Assembly (NCBI GenBank): GCA_021496505.1
Contig: CP053031.1
Span: 1,364,001 to 1,428,000, forward strand
Direction of reading: 5' to 3'
DNA: 64,000 nucleotides
Source: Thermoleophilia bacterium SCSIO 60948
Lineage (GTDB): Bacteria > Actinomycetota > Thermoleophilia > Solirubrobacterales > 70-9
Made by a program: the position numbers and the translations under genes. Positions 39,581 through 47,929 of the stretch are shown here, piece by piece. The stretch's first letter is position 1, and every line of letters begins with the position of its first letter. The notes under the pieces were generated by a model. The model was not told where the DNA came from. It ran no database searches and saw only the letters and a list, made by a program, of their open reading frames with translations.

Positions 39581-40534
39581 TCAGTCCTCGGTGGTCTGCG
39601 TCATCTGGGAGCGCACCATGACCTCGAGCCCCGCGGCCTTGGCGGCGTAGGTGGCCTCCTGGGCGGCGTCGATCAGCTCCTGAGGCGCGTCGCCGTCCTC
39701 GGGACAGGTCGCGATCCCGACCGAGACGCCGAGGCGCGGACCATCGCCGCCCTGCGAGCTGTCGATCAGCGTCGCGAGTCGCTGGCCGACCGTGCGCATC
39801 CCGGTCGGGGTCTGGTGCGGTGCGACGACGCAGAACTCGTCGCCGGAGATCCGGTAGGCCTGGTCGGCGGCCCGTACCTGGCGCACGAGCAGGCCGGCGA
39901 TCGCGGTCAGCATCCGGTCGCCGGATTCGCGCCCGTAGGCCTCGTTGATGTGGCTTAGACCATCGATCTCGACCGTCGCGATCGCGAAGACGTGGTCGTA
40001 GCGGCGGTGCTCGGCGAGCAGGATCCGCAGGTGCTCATCGAGGTGGGCGGCGGTGCGCAGGCCGGTCAGCGGGTCGTTGCTCGCGCCGCTTCGCTCGTCG
40101 ACGAGCGCCTTCGCGACGCTCGACTGGAGCTCGCCGAAGATCTCGGCGAGCCGGCTGACCGAGCGCGCGAACTCGCCGGGCTCGCGCTCCGGGATCTCGC
40201 GCCGCAGGTTCTCGATCAGAAGGATCTGGAGCGCCGCGAGATCGCGCGGGATCAGCTCGGCGGCCTCGGCTCCCTCGCGCAGGCGCGCGAGTTCGGCCTC
40301 GCGGCGCTGGCGGTCGCTTCGCTCCTCGGCGGTCGGCGTCGCGAGCGGGTTCATCGCCTCGGCGATGTCGGCGATGAGTGGCGATGCGTGCCGCGAGATC
40401 CACGACAGGGCGAGCCCTTCGACCTCGGGCAGGGGCGTGTTGCCGATCAGCTCGACGAGCCACGACTTGGCGAGTGCCTCACGGTCGCGCTCGGACCTCG
40501 CGAAATCAGGCTTCGAGGAGCGCACCGAAGTCAA
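39581..40534 (-). CDS. GGDEF-domain diguanylate cyclase (SGDEF variant)
   Basis: A 317-residue soluble protein. The first 145 residues are helical and unassigned, ending in a coiled segment (FARSVSRLAEIFGELQSSVAKALVDERS). The cyclase domain starts at NDPLTGLRTAAHLDEHL, has AIATVEIDGLSHINEAYGRESGDRML, and the signature at residues 230-234 reads S-G-D-E-F, a variant known to be active. The inhibitory I-site R-x-x-D (RAAD, 221-224) sits five residues before it, so product inhibition is expected. TTG start at 40534; a GTG three codons in is an alternative. It lies two genes upstream of the c-di-GMP phosphodiesterase on the same strand. Confidence 0.92.
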   Translation of the reverse strand: MTSVRSSKPDFARSERDREALAKSWLVELIGNTPLPEVEGLALSWISRHASPLIADIAEAMNPLATPTAEERSDRQRREAELARLREGAEAAELIPRDLAALQILLIENLRREIPEREPGEFARSVSRLAEIFGELQSSVAKALVDERSGASNDPLTGLRTAAHLDEHLRILLAEHRRYDHVFAIATVEIDGLSHINEAYGRESGDRMLTAIAGLLVRQVRAADQAYRISGDEFCVVAPHQTPTGMRTVGQRLATLIDSSQGGDGPRLGVSVGIATCPEDGDAPQELIDAAQEATYAAKAAGLEVMVRSQMTQTTED

Positions 40535-40601
40535 GCTAACCGATGTTCAGGCAGAAGACAGCGCTTGACAGAGCGGAGTTCGAGTCGACCGGGCTCAGAA
40601 C

Positions 40602-42611
40602 TTACGCAGACTTGCCAGAACTACACCGAACCGCGGCGGCCAGGTTCTCGAGGCACGGTTCAAGGGGGTTGAGCGCTCGGGCGCGCTCGAGCTCGGCCTC
40701 GGCCCGATCCCGGTCGGTCCGGGCGTCGAGAACCGCGAGATAGAAGAACCCGGCCCACTCGTCCGGCCGCAGCTCGACCGCGTCCTCGAAGCGCTCGCGG
40801 GCCAGCTCGGGCTCGCCGCCGCGACGGGCCAGCTCACCACCGAGGAGCAGCGGCACCTCGTCGAGCGGGTTGAGCTCGTTCGCGCGGTCGAGCGCGGCGA
40901 GTGCCGCCGCCGGGTCCTCCTCGCGAAGCGCCGCGGCGCGATCGACCTGGCGCTCGCTGAGAAACGGAGGCAGAGCGGCGAGCGCGACCGCGGCCAGGGC
41001 GACGAGGACGGCCGCTCGCGTGGCCTTCGAGGGCAGGCCGAGGCCGCCTGCTCTGACACGGGTCCCGGCCGCCGCCCCGAGCGTGGCGAGCACGGGCGCG
41101 GTGAGTCCGGGATAGCTCCAGAACCAGTCGACCGATGCATGGACGACCCAGTAGAAGCCGATCGCCAGGGCGATCGCGCTGACGTGGGCGGCGTCCCAGC
41201 CCTCGACGCGGGTCCTCCAGACGCTCCAGGCGGCGGCGATCAGCGCGAGCGCGATCAGCGCCAGGCCGACGAGTCCGAGCTCGCTGCCGATCTCGAGCTC
41301 GAAGCTGTGCGCGTCGCGCGCGTCGGTCAGGCGCCGGCGGTCGAGGGTGTAGGCGTACTGGAAGCCCCCGCCGCCCGCCCCGGCGAACGGGCTGGATTCC
41401 ATCTCGTCGATCGCGACGCGCCAGAAGTCGAGCCGTCCGGTTCCGACCTCGAAACCGAACCGCGTCGAGCGGTTCTCGAACGAGGTCGTCTCGAGGCTGC
41501 GCAGCTCGTCGAGGCGCTCGTCGACCCAGCGGCCCGGGTCGCCGATCGAGACGAGGAAGCCGACCGCGCCGAGGACGATCGTCGCCGCGACCGTCGCGAG
41601 GACCGCGCGGTTGCCGCGCGGCGTCTCCGCTCCGATCCCCGGCAGGCGCGGCCCGACGGCGATCGCCGCCGCGCTCAACGCGAGCGACACCACCCCGGCG
41701 AGCAGGGCCGCTCGCGCTGCGGCCGCCATCTCGGGCCCGGCCTCGGTGACCGGGGCCGAGCCCGAGGCCTCGAACAGCGCCTCCATCGAGGGGACGACGA
41801 GGAACGCCGGGACGATCAGGATCACGAACCAGCCGACCAGCCGCAGCTTGAGTGGCGCGATGATGATCAGGAAGACCAGCATCAGCACGAAGGCCGGCGC
41901 ACTCGCTCGGCTCTGGCAGAGGATCGCGAGCGCCGCGCACAGCGTTGCGACCACCGCCGCGGGCAGCCGCAGGGCGAAGCCGCCCCGGCGCCCGGCGGCG
42001 AGACCGGCCGCGGCGATGAAGCAGACGATGTAGAGGGCTGCGGTCGCGTTGCGGTAGCCGAGCGGTGCCTGCAACGTGTTGTCGCTGTTGTTCAGCATCA
42101 CCGCCGGGTCATCGCCGAGCAACATCCGCGCGATCGTCACCGCCGCGACGATCAGGCCGGTGAGCGCGAGCGGGACGAGCGCGAGCTCGCGTCGCCCGCC
42201 CGACCCGCTCGCCACGATCGCGCCGAACGCGAACGCCAGTCCGTAGGCCGCGATCTTGAGCCCGTCGGCCAGCGCGGTGTCGGGCGACGGGCTCCAGACG
42301 GCCGACAGCGCCGACCACGCGGCGAGCCCGAAGAGCGCGGCGGCCGCGAGCGAGCCCGGTCCGTCGATCCGCCGCCTGACGCCCGCGGGCAGCAGCTCGG
42401 CGATGACGAGGACAGCGAGGACCGCCGCGAGGATGATCAGGCCGGGCAGCGAGACCGTGGCGAAGTAGGCCCCGCTCGCCAGCGCCCACCAGGCGAAGAA
42501 GGCCGATAGGACCGCCGTCGCGGCGAGTCCTACGACGCGCGAGCGTCGCGCCTCGAGACGTTCACGCGCCGCATCGGAAGCGAGGGCGGGCGCAGTCTCG
42601 GAGGACGTCAT
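40602..42611 (-). CDS. O-antigen ligase family protein with C-terminal TPR repeats
   Basis: A 669-residue protein. About 500 residues form a membrane domain with about 11-12 helices and the Wzy_C signature: AILCQSRASAPAFVLMLVFL (the polymerase glycine/arginine loop equivalent), GRLDFWRVAIDEMESSPFAGAGGGGFQYAY, and AHSFELEIGSELGLVGLALIALALI. The last 120 residues contain at least two TPR units (PAAALAALDRANELNPLDEVPLLLGG; ELARERFEDAVELRPDEWAGFFYLA). This TPR-bearing form is common in actinobacteria. It lies apart from the main polysaccharide locus, between the diguanylate cyclase and dnaE. Substrate unknown. Confidence 0.83.
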   Translation of the reverse strand: MTSSETAPALASDAARERLEARRSRVVGLAATAVLSAFFAWWALASGAYFATVSLPGLIILAAVLAVLVIAELLPAGVRRRIDGPGSLAAAALFGLAAWSALSAVWSPSPDTALADGLKIAAYGLAFAFGAIVASGSGGRRELALVPLALTGLIVAAVTIARMLLGDDPAVMLNNSDNTLQAPLGYRNATAALYIVCFIAAAGLAAGRRGGFALRLPAAVVATLCAALAILCQSRASAPAFVLMLVFLIIIAPLKLRLVGWFVILIVPAFLVVPSMEALFEASGSAPVTEAGPEMAAAARAALLAGVVSLALSAAAIAVGPRLPGIGAETPRGNRAVLATVAATIVLGAVGFLVSIGDPGRWVDERLDELRSLETTSFENRSTRFGFEVGTGRLDFWRVAIDEMESSPFAGAGGGGFQYAYTLDRRRLTDARDAHSFELEIGSELGLVGLALIALALIAAAWSVWRTRVEGWDAAHVSAIALAIGFYWVVHASVDWFWSYPGLTAPVLATLGAAAGTRVRAGGLGLPSKATRAAVLVALAAVALAALPPFLSERQVDRAAALREEDPAAALAALDRANELNPLDEVPLLLGGELARRGGEPELARERFEDAVELRPDEWAGFFYLAVLDARTDRDRAEAELERARALNPLEPCLENLAAAVRCSSGKSA

Positions 42612-42721
42612 GGCGGCTGCACCGTAGCTGCGACGGGGGCGGTCGGGAGCGCCGGACGCTCTTTCCGCAGATCGCGGCTTCTTGGCCGTTTGACATCTGA
42701 CTCGCTTGCCAAGATGGCCGC

Positions 42722-45700
42722 GTGGCCGTCCACCTCCACGTGCACAGCGAGTACTCGCTTCTCGACGGTGCCTGCAAGATCGGCCCGATGGCCCAGCGGG
42801 CCGCCGAACTCGGGATGCCGGCGCTCGGCCTGACCGACCACGGGGTGATGAACGGAGCCGTCGAGCACTACAAGGCCTGCAAGTCCGCGGGCATCAAGCC
42901 GGTCCTCGGGCTCGAGGCCTACCTCGTCGACGATCGCCACGCGATCAAGGTTCCGGGCGCGCCGCGCTTCGAGCGCAACCACCTGACGCTGCTCGCCGAG
43001 AACGATGCGGGCTACCGCAACCTCGTGAAGCTGACCTCGACCGGCTTCCTCGAGGGGTTCGCCCGCGGCAAGCCGAGCGTCGACATGGAGCTGCTCTCCG
43101 AGCACTCGGAGGGCGTGATCGCGCTCACCGGCTGCCTGCAGTCGCGCTTCTGTCAGCGGCTGATCGACGATCGCCCCGACGACGCCCGCGCCCACCTGGA
43201 CGAGATGGCGCAGGTGTTCGGCGCCGACAACCTCTATTTCGAGGTCCAGGAGAACGGGATCGACGTCCAGGACAAGGCCAACCAGGGCATCGCGCGGTTC
43301 GCGCGCGAGCTCGGCCGCCCGCTGGTCGCCACCGCCGACGTCCACTACCTGCGTCGCGAGGACTACCGCCATCACGCGGCGCTGCTCTGCGTCCAGACCA
43401 AGTCGACGCTCGCCGAGCCGAAGCTCAGCTTCGACACGAACGAGTTCTATTTGAAGTCCAGCGACGAGATGAAGGAGTCGTTCGCGGCCTGGGACGGGGC
43501 GGTCGAGACCACCTACGAGATCGCCGAGCGCTGCAACGTCGAGATCGAGCTCGGCAAGCTCCTGTTGCCGCGCTTCCCGACCCCCGACGGCGAGGAGCCC
43601 GGCGCGATGCTGCGCCGCCTCGCCGAGGAGGGGCTGCGTCGCCGCTACGGCGACCCGGTGCCGGCCGAAGCCACCGAGCGGCTCGAGTTCGAGCTCTCGG
43701 TCATCGCCGACATGGGCTTCGAGTCCTACTTCCTGATCGTCTGGGACTTCGTCAACTTCGCGAAGGAGAACGGGGTCGCCGTCGGGCCCGGCCGTGGATC
43801 GGCCGCCGGGTCGATCGTCGCCTACGCGCTGTCGATCACCGATCTCGATCCGATCGCCAACGATCTGCTCTTCGAGCGCTTCCTCAACCCGGCGCGCAAG
43901 TCGATGCCCGACATCGACATCGACTTCTCGGTTCGCGGCCGCGAGCGCGTGATCCGCTACGTCCAGGAAAAGTACGGCCGCGAGTCGGTCGCCCAGATCA
44001 TCACCTTCGGCCGGATGGCGCCGCGCGCGGCGACCCGGGACGCCGCGCGCGTACTCGGCTTCACGGTCGCCAAGGGCGACGAGCTCGCGAAGAAGATTCC
44101 CGAGCCGATCATGGGCCGCAACCCGAGCTTCGACGACTGCATGAAGAAGGGTCAGGAGCTGCGAACGGCCTACGACGCGGACTCAGACGCCCGCGAGATC
44201 GTCGACGTCGCGCGCGGGCTCGAGGGCATCGTTCGCAACAACTCGATCCACGCCGCCGCGGTCGTCATCGCCGACCGGCCGCTGCAGGAGATCGCTCCGT
44301 TGCAGCTCGCCGAGGACCGCAGCGCCCCCGCCGAGGCGCCGAACGGAAACGGCAAGCGCGAGCGCGCGTACAAGATCGTGACCCAGTTCTCGATGGGGCC
44401 CGTCGAGGAGATGGGCCTGCTGAAGATGGACTTCCTCGGGCTGCGAAACCTCGACGTGATCGAGGACGCCAAGGAGATCATCAAGCGCTCACACGGGATC
44501 GAGATCGACATCGAGCAGATCCCGCTCGACGACGCGAAGACGTTCGAGATGCTCGCCCGCGGTGACTCGGTCGGCGTCTTCCAGCTCGAGTCCGAGGGCA
44601 TGCGCGAGGCGATGAAGAAGGTCCGCCCGACGGAGTTCGACGACATCGTCGCGCTCGTCGCGCTCTACCGGCCCGGGGCGATGGCCTATATCGACGATTA
44701 CGCCAAGGGCAAGGCGCGCCCGCACGAAGTCAAGTACGACGACGAGCGCTTGAAGCCGATCACCGAGCCGACCTACGGCTGCTGTCTCTACCAGGAGCAG
44801 CTGATGGAGATCTCGAAGCGACTGGCCGGCTTCTCGCCCGCCGAAGCGGACGACCTCCGCAAGGCGATCGGCAAGAAGAAGCGCGACATGATGGCCAGGC
44901 TCGAGCCGCAGTTCTACGCGGGCCTCGATGCTTCCGGGACGAGCAAGCCCGTCGCGACCAAGCTCTGGAAGCTGATGACGGCGGCGGCCGACTATTCGTT
45001 CAACAAGTCGCACGCCGCCTGCTACGCGCTGATCTCCTATCGCACCGCCTACCTCAAGGCCAACTACCCGGCCGAGTACATGGCCGCGGTGATCTCTTCG
45101 GTGATGAACACGAAGGACAAGGTCCCGTTCTTCGTCTCGCGCTGCGAGGAGATGGGGATCGACGTCCTGCCGCCCGACGTCAACGCCTCGAGCCACGGCT
45201 TCATCGCTTCCGGCTCCTCGATCCGCTTCGGGCTCGACGCGGTCAAGAACGTCGGCCACTCGGCCGTCGAGGCGATCCTCCGCGCTCGCGAGGAGGACGG
45301 TGAGTTCCGCTCGCTCTACGACTTCTGCGAGCGCGTCGACTGCCGCGCCGTCAACAGGCGCGCGATCGAGTGCCTGGTCCGCTGCGGGGCCCTCGACTCG
45401 ACCGGTGACAGTCGCCGCGGGATGCTCGAGATCCTGCCGCAGGCCCAGTCGGCGGGCGTCAAGTCCCAAGAGGACGCGCAGCGCGGTCAGGGTTCGATCT
45501 TCGACCTGGGCGGTGGCTCGGACGATTCGGGCCCGGTCTCCACGGGTCGCCCGCAGCACCCACCGGTCCCGGGTCTCGAGTTCGAACCGCGAGAGTTGCT
45601 CGCGATGGAGAAGGAGACGCTCGGCACCTACGTCTCGGCGCATCCGCTCGACGACTACAAGGACCTGCTTCGCGAGCGCGTCGACTGCACGCTCGCCGCG

Positions 45701-46252
45701 CTCGACGGGATGCCGGATCGCTCGTTCCTCACCGTCGGGGGGCTCATGGGCGAGGTCAAGAAGATCCGTACCCGCAGCGGCACCGACATGATGTTCGCGA
45801 CGCTCGACGACACCGGTGGCAGCGTCGAGATGCTCGTCTTCAACCAGGTGCTCGAAAAGCACGCCGACGCGCTCCAGCCCGACCGCGTCGTCCTGGTCCG
45901 CGGCAGGCTCGACCATCGCGAGGGCGGTCGCACCTCGTTCGTCGTCCAGGAGGCCGAGATATTCGACCCGCCCGAGGACGAGCTCGAGAGTGCGCGCAAG
46001 CGCGCCAACGGCCGCAAGACGCCGGAGTCGATCACGCTGCGGATCGACGCCTCGCGCTTCGGGGTCGAGGTCCTCGACGAGCTCAAGGTCGCCTTCGAGA
46101 CGTTCCCGGGCAAGACCCAGGTGATGCTCGAGATGGAGACGGGGGAGGGGCTGCGGCGCCTGCGCTTCGGCAAGGACCACGGCGTCGACGCCTCGCCGGC
46201 GCTCCGCGACGAGATCGACCACATCCTCGGCCCGACCGCGCTGGCCGCCTAG
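42722..46252 (+). CDS. dnaE: DNA polymerase III alpha subunit
   Basis: A 1176-residue replicative polymerase starting at GTG. Order: PHP domain from residue 3 (HLHVHSEYSLLDGACKIGPM); palm with the catalytic aspartates in MPDIDIDFSVRGRERVIRYV (about 396-415); thumb and fingers with QEQLMEISKRLAGFSPAEAD and YSFNKSHAACYALISYRTA (about 757-780); helix-hairpin-helix region; OB fold near residue 1000 (LTVGGLMGEVKKIRTRSGTDMMFATLDD). The C-terminal 90 residues are shorter than in E. coli. A TTGACA (42690-42695) suggests the -35 element, and the start codon lacks a ribosome site, so the mRNA may be leaderless. No intein is present here. Confidence 0.97.
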   Translation: MAVHLHVHSEYSLLDGACKIGPMAQRAAELGMPALGLTDHGVMNGAVEHYKACKSAGIKPVLGLEAYLVDDRHAIKVPGAPRFERNHLTLLAENDAGYRNLVKLTSTGFLEGFARGKPSVDMELLSEHSEGVIALTGCLQSRFCQRLIDDRPDDARAHLDEMAQVFGADNLYFEVQENGIDVQDKANQGIARFARELGRPLVATADVHYLRREDYRHHAALLCVQTKSTLAEPKLSFDTNEFYLKSSDEMKESFAAWDGAVETTYEIAERCNVEIELGKLLLPRFPTPDGEEPGAMLRRLAEEGLRRRYGDPVPAEATERLEFELSVIADMGFESYFLIVWDFVNFAKENGVAVGPGRGSAAGSIVAYALSITDLDPIANDLLFERFLNPARKSMPDIDIDFSVRGRERVIRYVQEKYGRESVAQIITFGRMAPRAATRDAARVLGFTVAKGDELAKKIPEPIMGRNPSFDDCMKKGQELRTAYDADSDAREIVDVARGLEGIVRNNSIHAAAVVIADRPLQEIAPLQLAEDRSAPAEAPNGNGKRERAYKIVTQFSMGPVEEMGLLKMDFLGLRNLDVIEDAKEIIKRSHGIEIDIEQIPLDDAKTFEMLARGDSVGVFQLESEGMREAMKKVRPTEFDDIVALVALYRPGAMAYIDDYAKGKARPHEVKYDDERLKPITEPTYGCCLYQEQLMEISKRLAGFSPAEADDLRKAIGKKKRDMMARLEPQFYAGLDASGTSKPVATKLWKLMTAAADYSFNKSHAACYALISYRTAYLKANYPAEYMAAVISSVMNTKDKVPFFVSRCEEMGIDVLPPDVNASSHGFIASGSSIRFGLDAVKNVGHSAVEAILRAREEDGEFRSLYDFCERVDCRAVNRRAIECLVRCGALDSTGDSRRGMLEILPQAQSAGVKSQEDAQRGQGSIFDLGGGSDDSGPVSTGRPQHPPVPGLEFEPRELLAMEKETLGTYVSAHPLDDYKDLLRERVDCTLAALDGMPDRSFLTVGGLMGEVKKIRTRSGTDMMFATLDDTGGSVEMLVFNQVLEKHADALQPDRVVLVRGRLDHREGGRTSFVVQEAEIFDPPEDELESARKRANGRKTPESITLRIDASRFGVEVLDELKVAFETFPGKTQVMLEMETGEGLRRLRFGKDHGVDASPALRDEIDHILGPTALAA

Positions 46253-46294
46253 GCCGTAGCTCGCGAGGGCTCCAACACCTAGAATTCGCAGCCG

Positions 46295-46699
46295 ATGGCG
46301 CCTCTGAAGGCCAATCGCGAGCTACGTCACGGCGAGTGCCGGCGCTGCCGCACCTTCTGCGACAAGCTGATCGAGCCGCGCGGTTGCGTCGAGATGGGCT
46401 GCCGCTATCTCTACTCCTACGACGACCCGCTCTCGGGTCGCCAGGTCATGGGGTGCATGCGCAAGGTCTTCCGTGCCGAGATCGACGTCGCGGCCTTCGA
46501 CCTCGCCGAGGCGACCGGTGGCTACGGCGGGATCAAGCTGACGGGCGAGCCGATGCCGCACTGTCAGTTCGCGGTCGAGCCGGCCTTCGAGGGCGACGGG
46601 CCGGCGTTCGACTGCGTCAACCCGCGCTTCTTCGACTGCACCGACGCCGGTCCCGAGGGCATCCGCGCCTTCGACATCCGCCAGCTGATCTCGGACTAG
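46295..46699 (+). CDS. Cysteine-rich protein of unknown function
   Basis: A 134-residue soluble protein. Its first half has cysteines in the pattern C-x2-C-x3-C-x8-C-x4-C (ECRRCRTFCDKLIEPRGCVEMGC) and another in VMGCMRKVF, which suggests a zinc- or iron-sulfur-binding knuckle; two more cysteines are in the C-terminal part (AFDCVNPRFFDCTDAG). I do not recognise the family. It follows dnaE after 42 bp but has its own TAGAAT -10 box (46280-46285), ending 9 nt before the ATG. Convergent with the membrane protein gene downstream (4-bp overlap of stops). Confidence 0.65.
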   Translation: MAPLKANRELRHGECRRCRTFCDKLIEPRGCVEMGCRYLYSYDDPLSGRQVMGCMRKVFRAEIDVAAFDLAEATGGYGGIKLTGEPMPHCQFAVEPAFEGDGPAFDCVNPRFFDCTDAGPEGIRAFDIRQLISD

Positions 46700-47229
46700 C
46701 GAGCCGATCGGGCCCGCACGACGGCCAGCATCGCGTAGCCGATCGCGAGCAGGCCGACGAGGAAGCCGGCGATCAGTCCGGCGAAGCCCGGGTCCTGCGG
46801 ATCGAGGAACGGGTAGAGGTCCAGGCCCTGGGTCAGGTAGTACGCGAGGTAGGCGAGTGGCGCGACGAGCCAGGAGATCGGCCACCACCACGACGTCTGC
46901 GTCGCGTGGGCCAGCAGCAGGAAGTCGGCGATGACCAGGATCGGCGTCACGACGTGCTCGAGTAGCGAGTAGAGCGGGCCGTAGTCGGGGCTCAAGAGAA
47001 AGGCGTAGGTGACCGCGACGAGCGCCAGGATGCTGGCCATTGCCCCGCGGGCCCACGGCAGGTCGGTGACCGGTCGCACCACCGCGAGGGCTGCCAGCAG
47101 CGCGTAGAGCAGCCCTGCCGCCAGGCTCGCCTGCTGGCTCAGTGCGCCGAGGCCCCCGTCGAACTCGAGCACGGCGAGGGTCACCCCGAGGAGGCCGGAG
47201 GCGGCGACGAGCAGCCGCCAGACGATCAA
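46696..47229 (-). CDS. Pr6Pr-like integral membrane protein
   Basis: A 177-residue protein with six hydrophobic helices: IVWRLLVAASGLLGVTLAV, LAAGLLYALLAALAVV, ASILALVAVTYAFLL, HVVTPILVIADFLLLA, ISWLVAPLAYLAYYL and AGLIAGFLVGLLAIGYAML. The length and the WWWPISWLVAPLAYLAYY segment fit the Pr6Pr family, of unknown function. I place the start at TTG 47229, just after the response regulator stop; longer frames starting inside that gene (to 47352) have a polar, unlikely N-terminus. It may be the third gene of the two-component operon. Confidence 0.65.
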   Translation of the reverse strand: MIVWRLLVAASGLLGVTLAVLEFDGGLGALSQQASLAAGLLYALLAALAVVRPVTDLPWARGAMASILALVAVTYAFLLSPDYGPLYSLLEHVVTPILVIADFLLLAHATQTSWWWPISWLVAPLAYLAYYLTQGLDLYPFLDPQDPGFAGLIAGFLVGLLAIGYAMLAVVRARSAR

Positions 47230-47263
47230 CGAGCCGGCGCCGAGGCGCCCCTCGTGCCCGCGC

Positions 47264-47929
47264 TCAGGCGGTGCGGAACCGATAACCGATCCCGCGCACG
47301 GTCTCGAGTCGCTTCGAGCCCAGCTTTCGGCGCAGGTAGCCCACGTAGACATCGACCACGTTCGAGCCCGGGTCGTAGTCGTAACCCCAGACGTGGGACA
47401 GCAACTGCTCGCGGCTCAGGACCTGGTTGGGGTGCTCGAGGAACGTGCGAAGCAGTTCGAACTCGCGAACGCTCAGCTCGATCGTGTCGCCCGCGACGTC
47501 GGCCCAACGCGTGCGCAGGTCCAGGGCGACGTCGCCGACGCTGATCCGATCCCCGTTCGAGCCACCGGACTCGTTTCGGAGCCTCGCCTTGACCCGCGCG
47601 AGGAGCTCCTCGAGGTGGAACGGCTTCGCGAGGTAGTCGTCCGCGCCCTGCTCGAGCCCCGCGACGCGGTCCGACGGGTCACCCCGCGCGGTCAGGATGA
47701 TCACCGGGATCTGCTCGCCCCGGGCTCGCAGGCCCCGGAGCACCTCCATCCCGTCCCGTCCGGGGAGCCCGAGGTCGAGGATCAGGAGGTCGAAGTCCTC
47801 GCCGTTGGCCATCGACTCGGCGAGGTGACCGTTGCCGACGATCGCGGTGGTGTAGCCGCTGGCGCGAAGCCCCTTGTCGACGAAGCTGGCGAGCCTGGTC
47901 TCATCCTCGGCGATCAGGATCCGGCTCAA
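47264..47929 (-). CDS. OmpR/PhoB-family response regulator
   Basis: A 221-residue transcription factor. The receiver domain has the acidic pair in ILIAEDETRL, the phospho-acceptor Asp in LLILDLGLPGRDGMEVL (about residue 52), the Thr in VIILTARG and the Lys in YLAKPFHLEELLARV. A winged helix-turn-helix follows: IELSVREFELLRTFLEHPNQVLSREQLLSHVWG, ending NVVDVYVGYLRRKLG and GIGYRFRTA. It is coupled to the histidine kinase (ATGA). Matching CTCAT direct repeats with an 11-bp period sit in the nearby promoters at 50028-50045 and 50257-50272, suitable targets for this family. Confidence 0.95.
   Translation of the reverse strand: MSRILIAEDETRLASFVDKGLRASGYTTAIVGNGHLAESMANGEDFDLLILDLGLPGRDGMEVLRGLRARGEQIPVIILTARGDPSDRVAGLEQGADDYLAKPFHLEELLARVKARLRNESGGSNGDRISVGDVALDLRTRWADVAGDTIELSVREFELLRTFLEHPNQVLSREQLLSHVWGYDYDPGSNVVDVYVGYLRRKLGSKRLETVRGIGYRFRTA

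Noticed and set aside
41139-42509. 456-codon plus-strand frame opposite the TPR O-antigen ligase
   Set aside because: Composition dominated by Arg, Asp, Glu and Gln with no domains. The opposite frame has clear membrane helices and a family signature.
44489-46222. 577-codon minus-strand frame inside dnaE
   Set aside because: Antisense shadow of a certain replicative polymerase gene.
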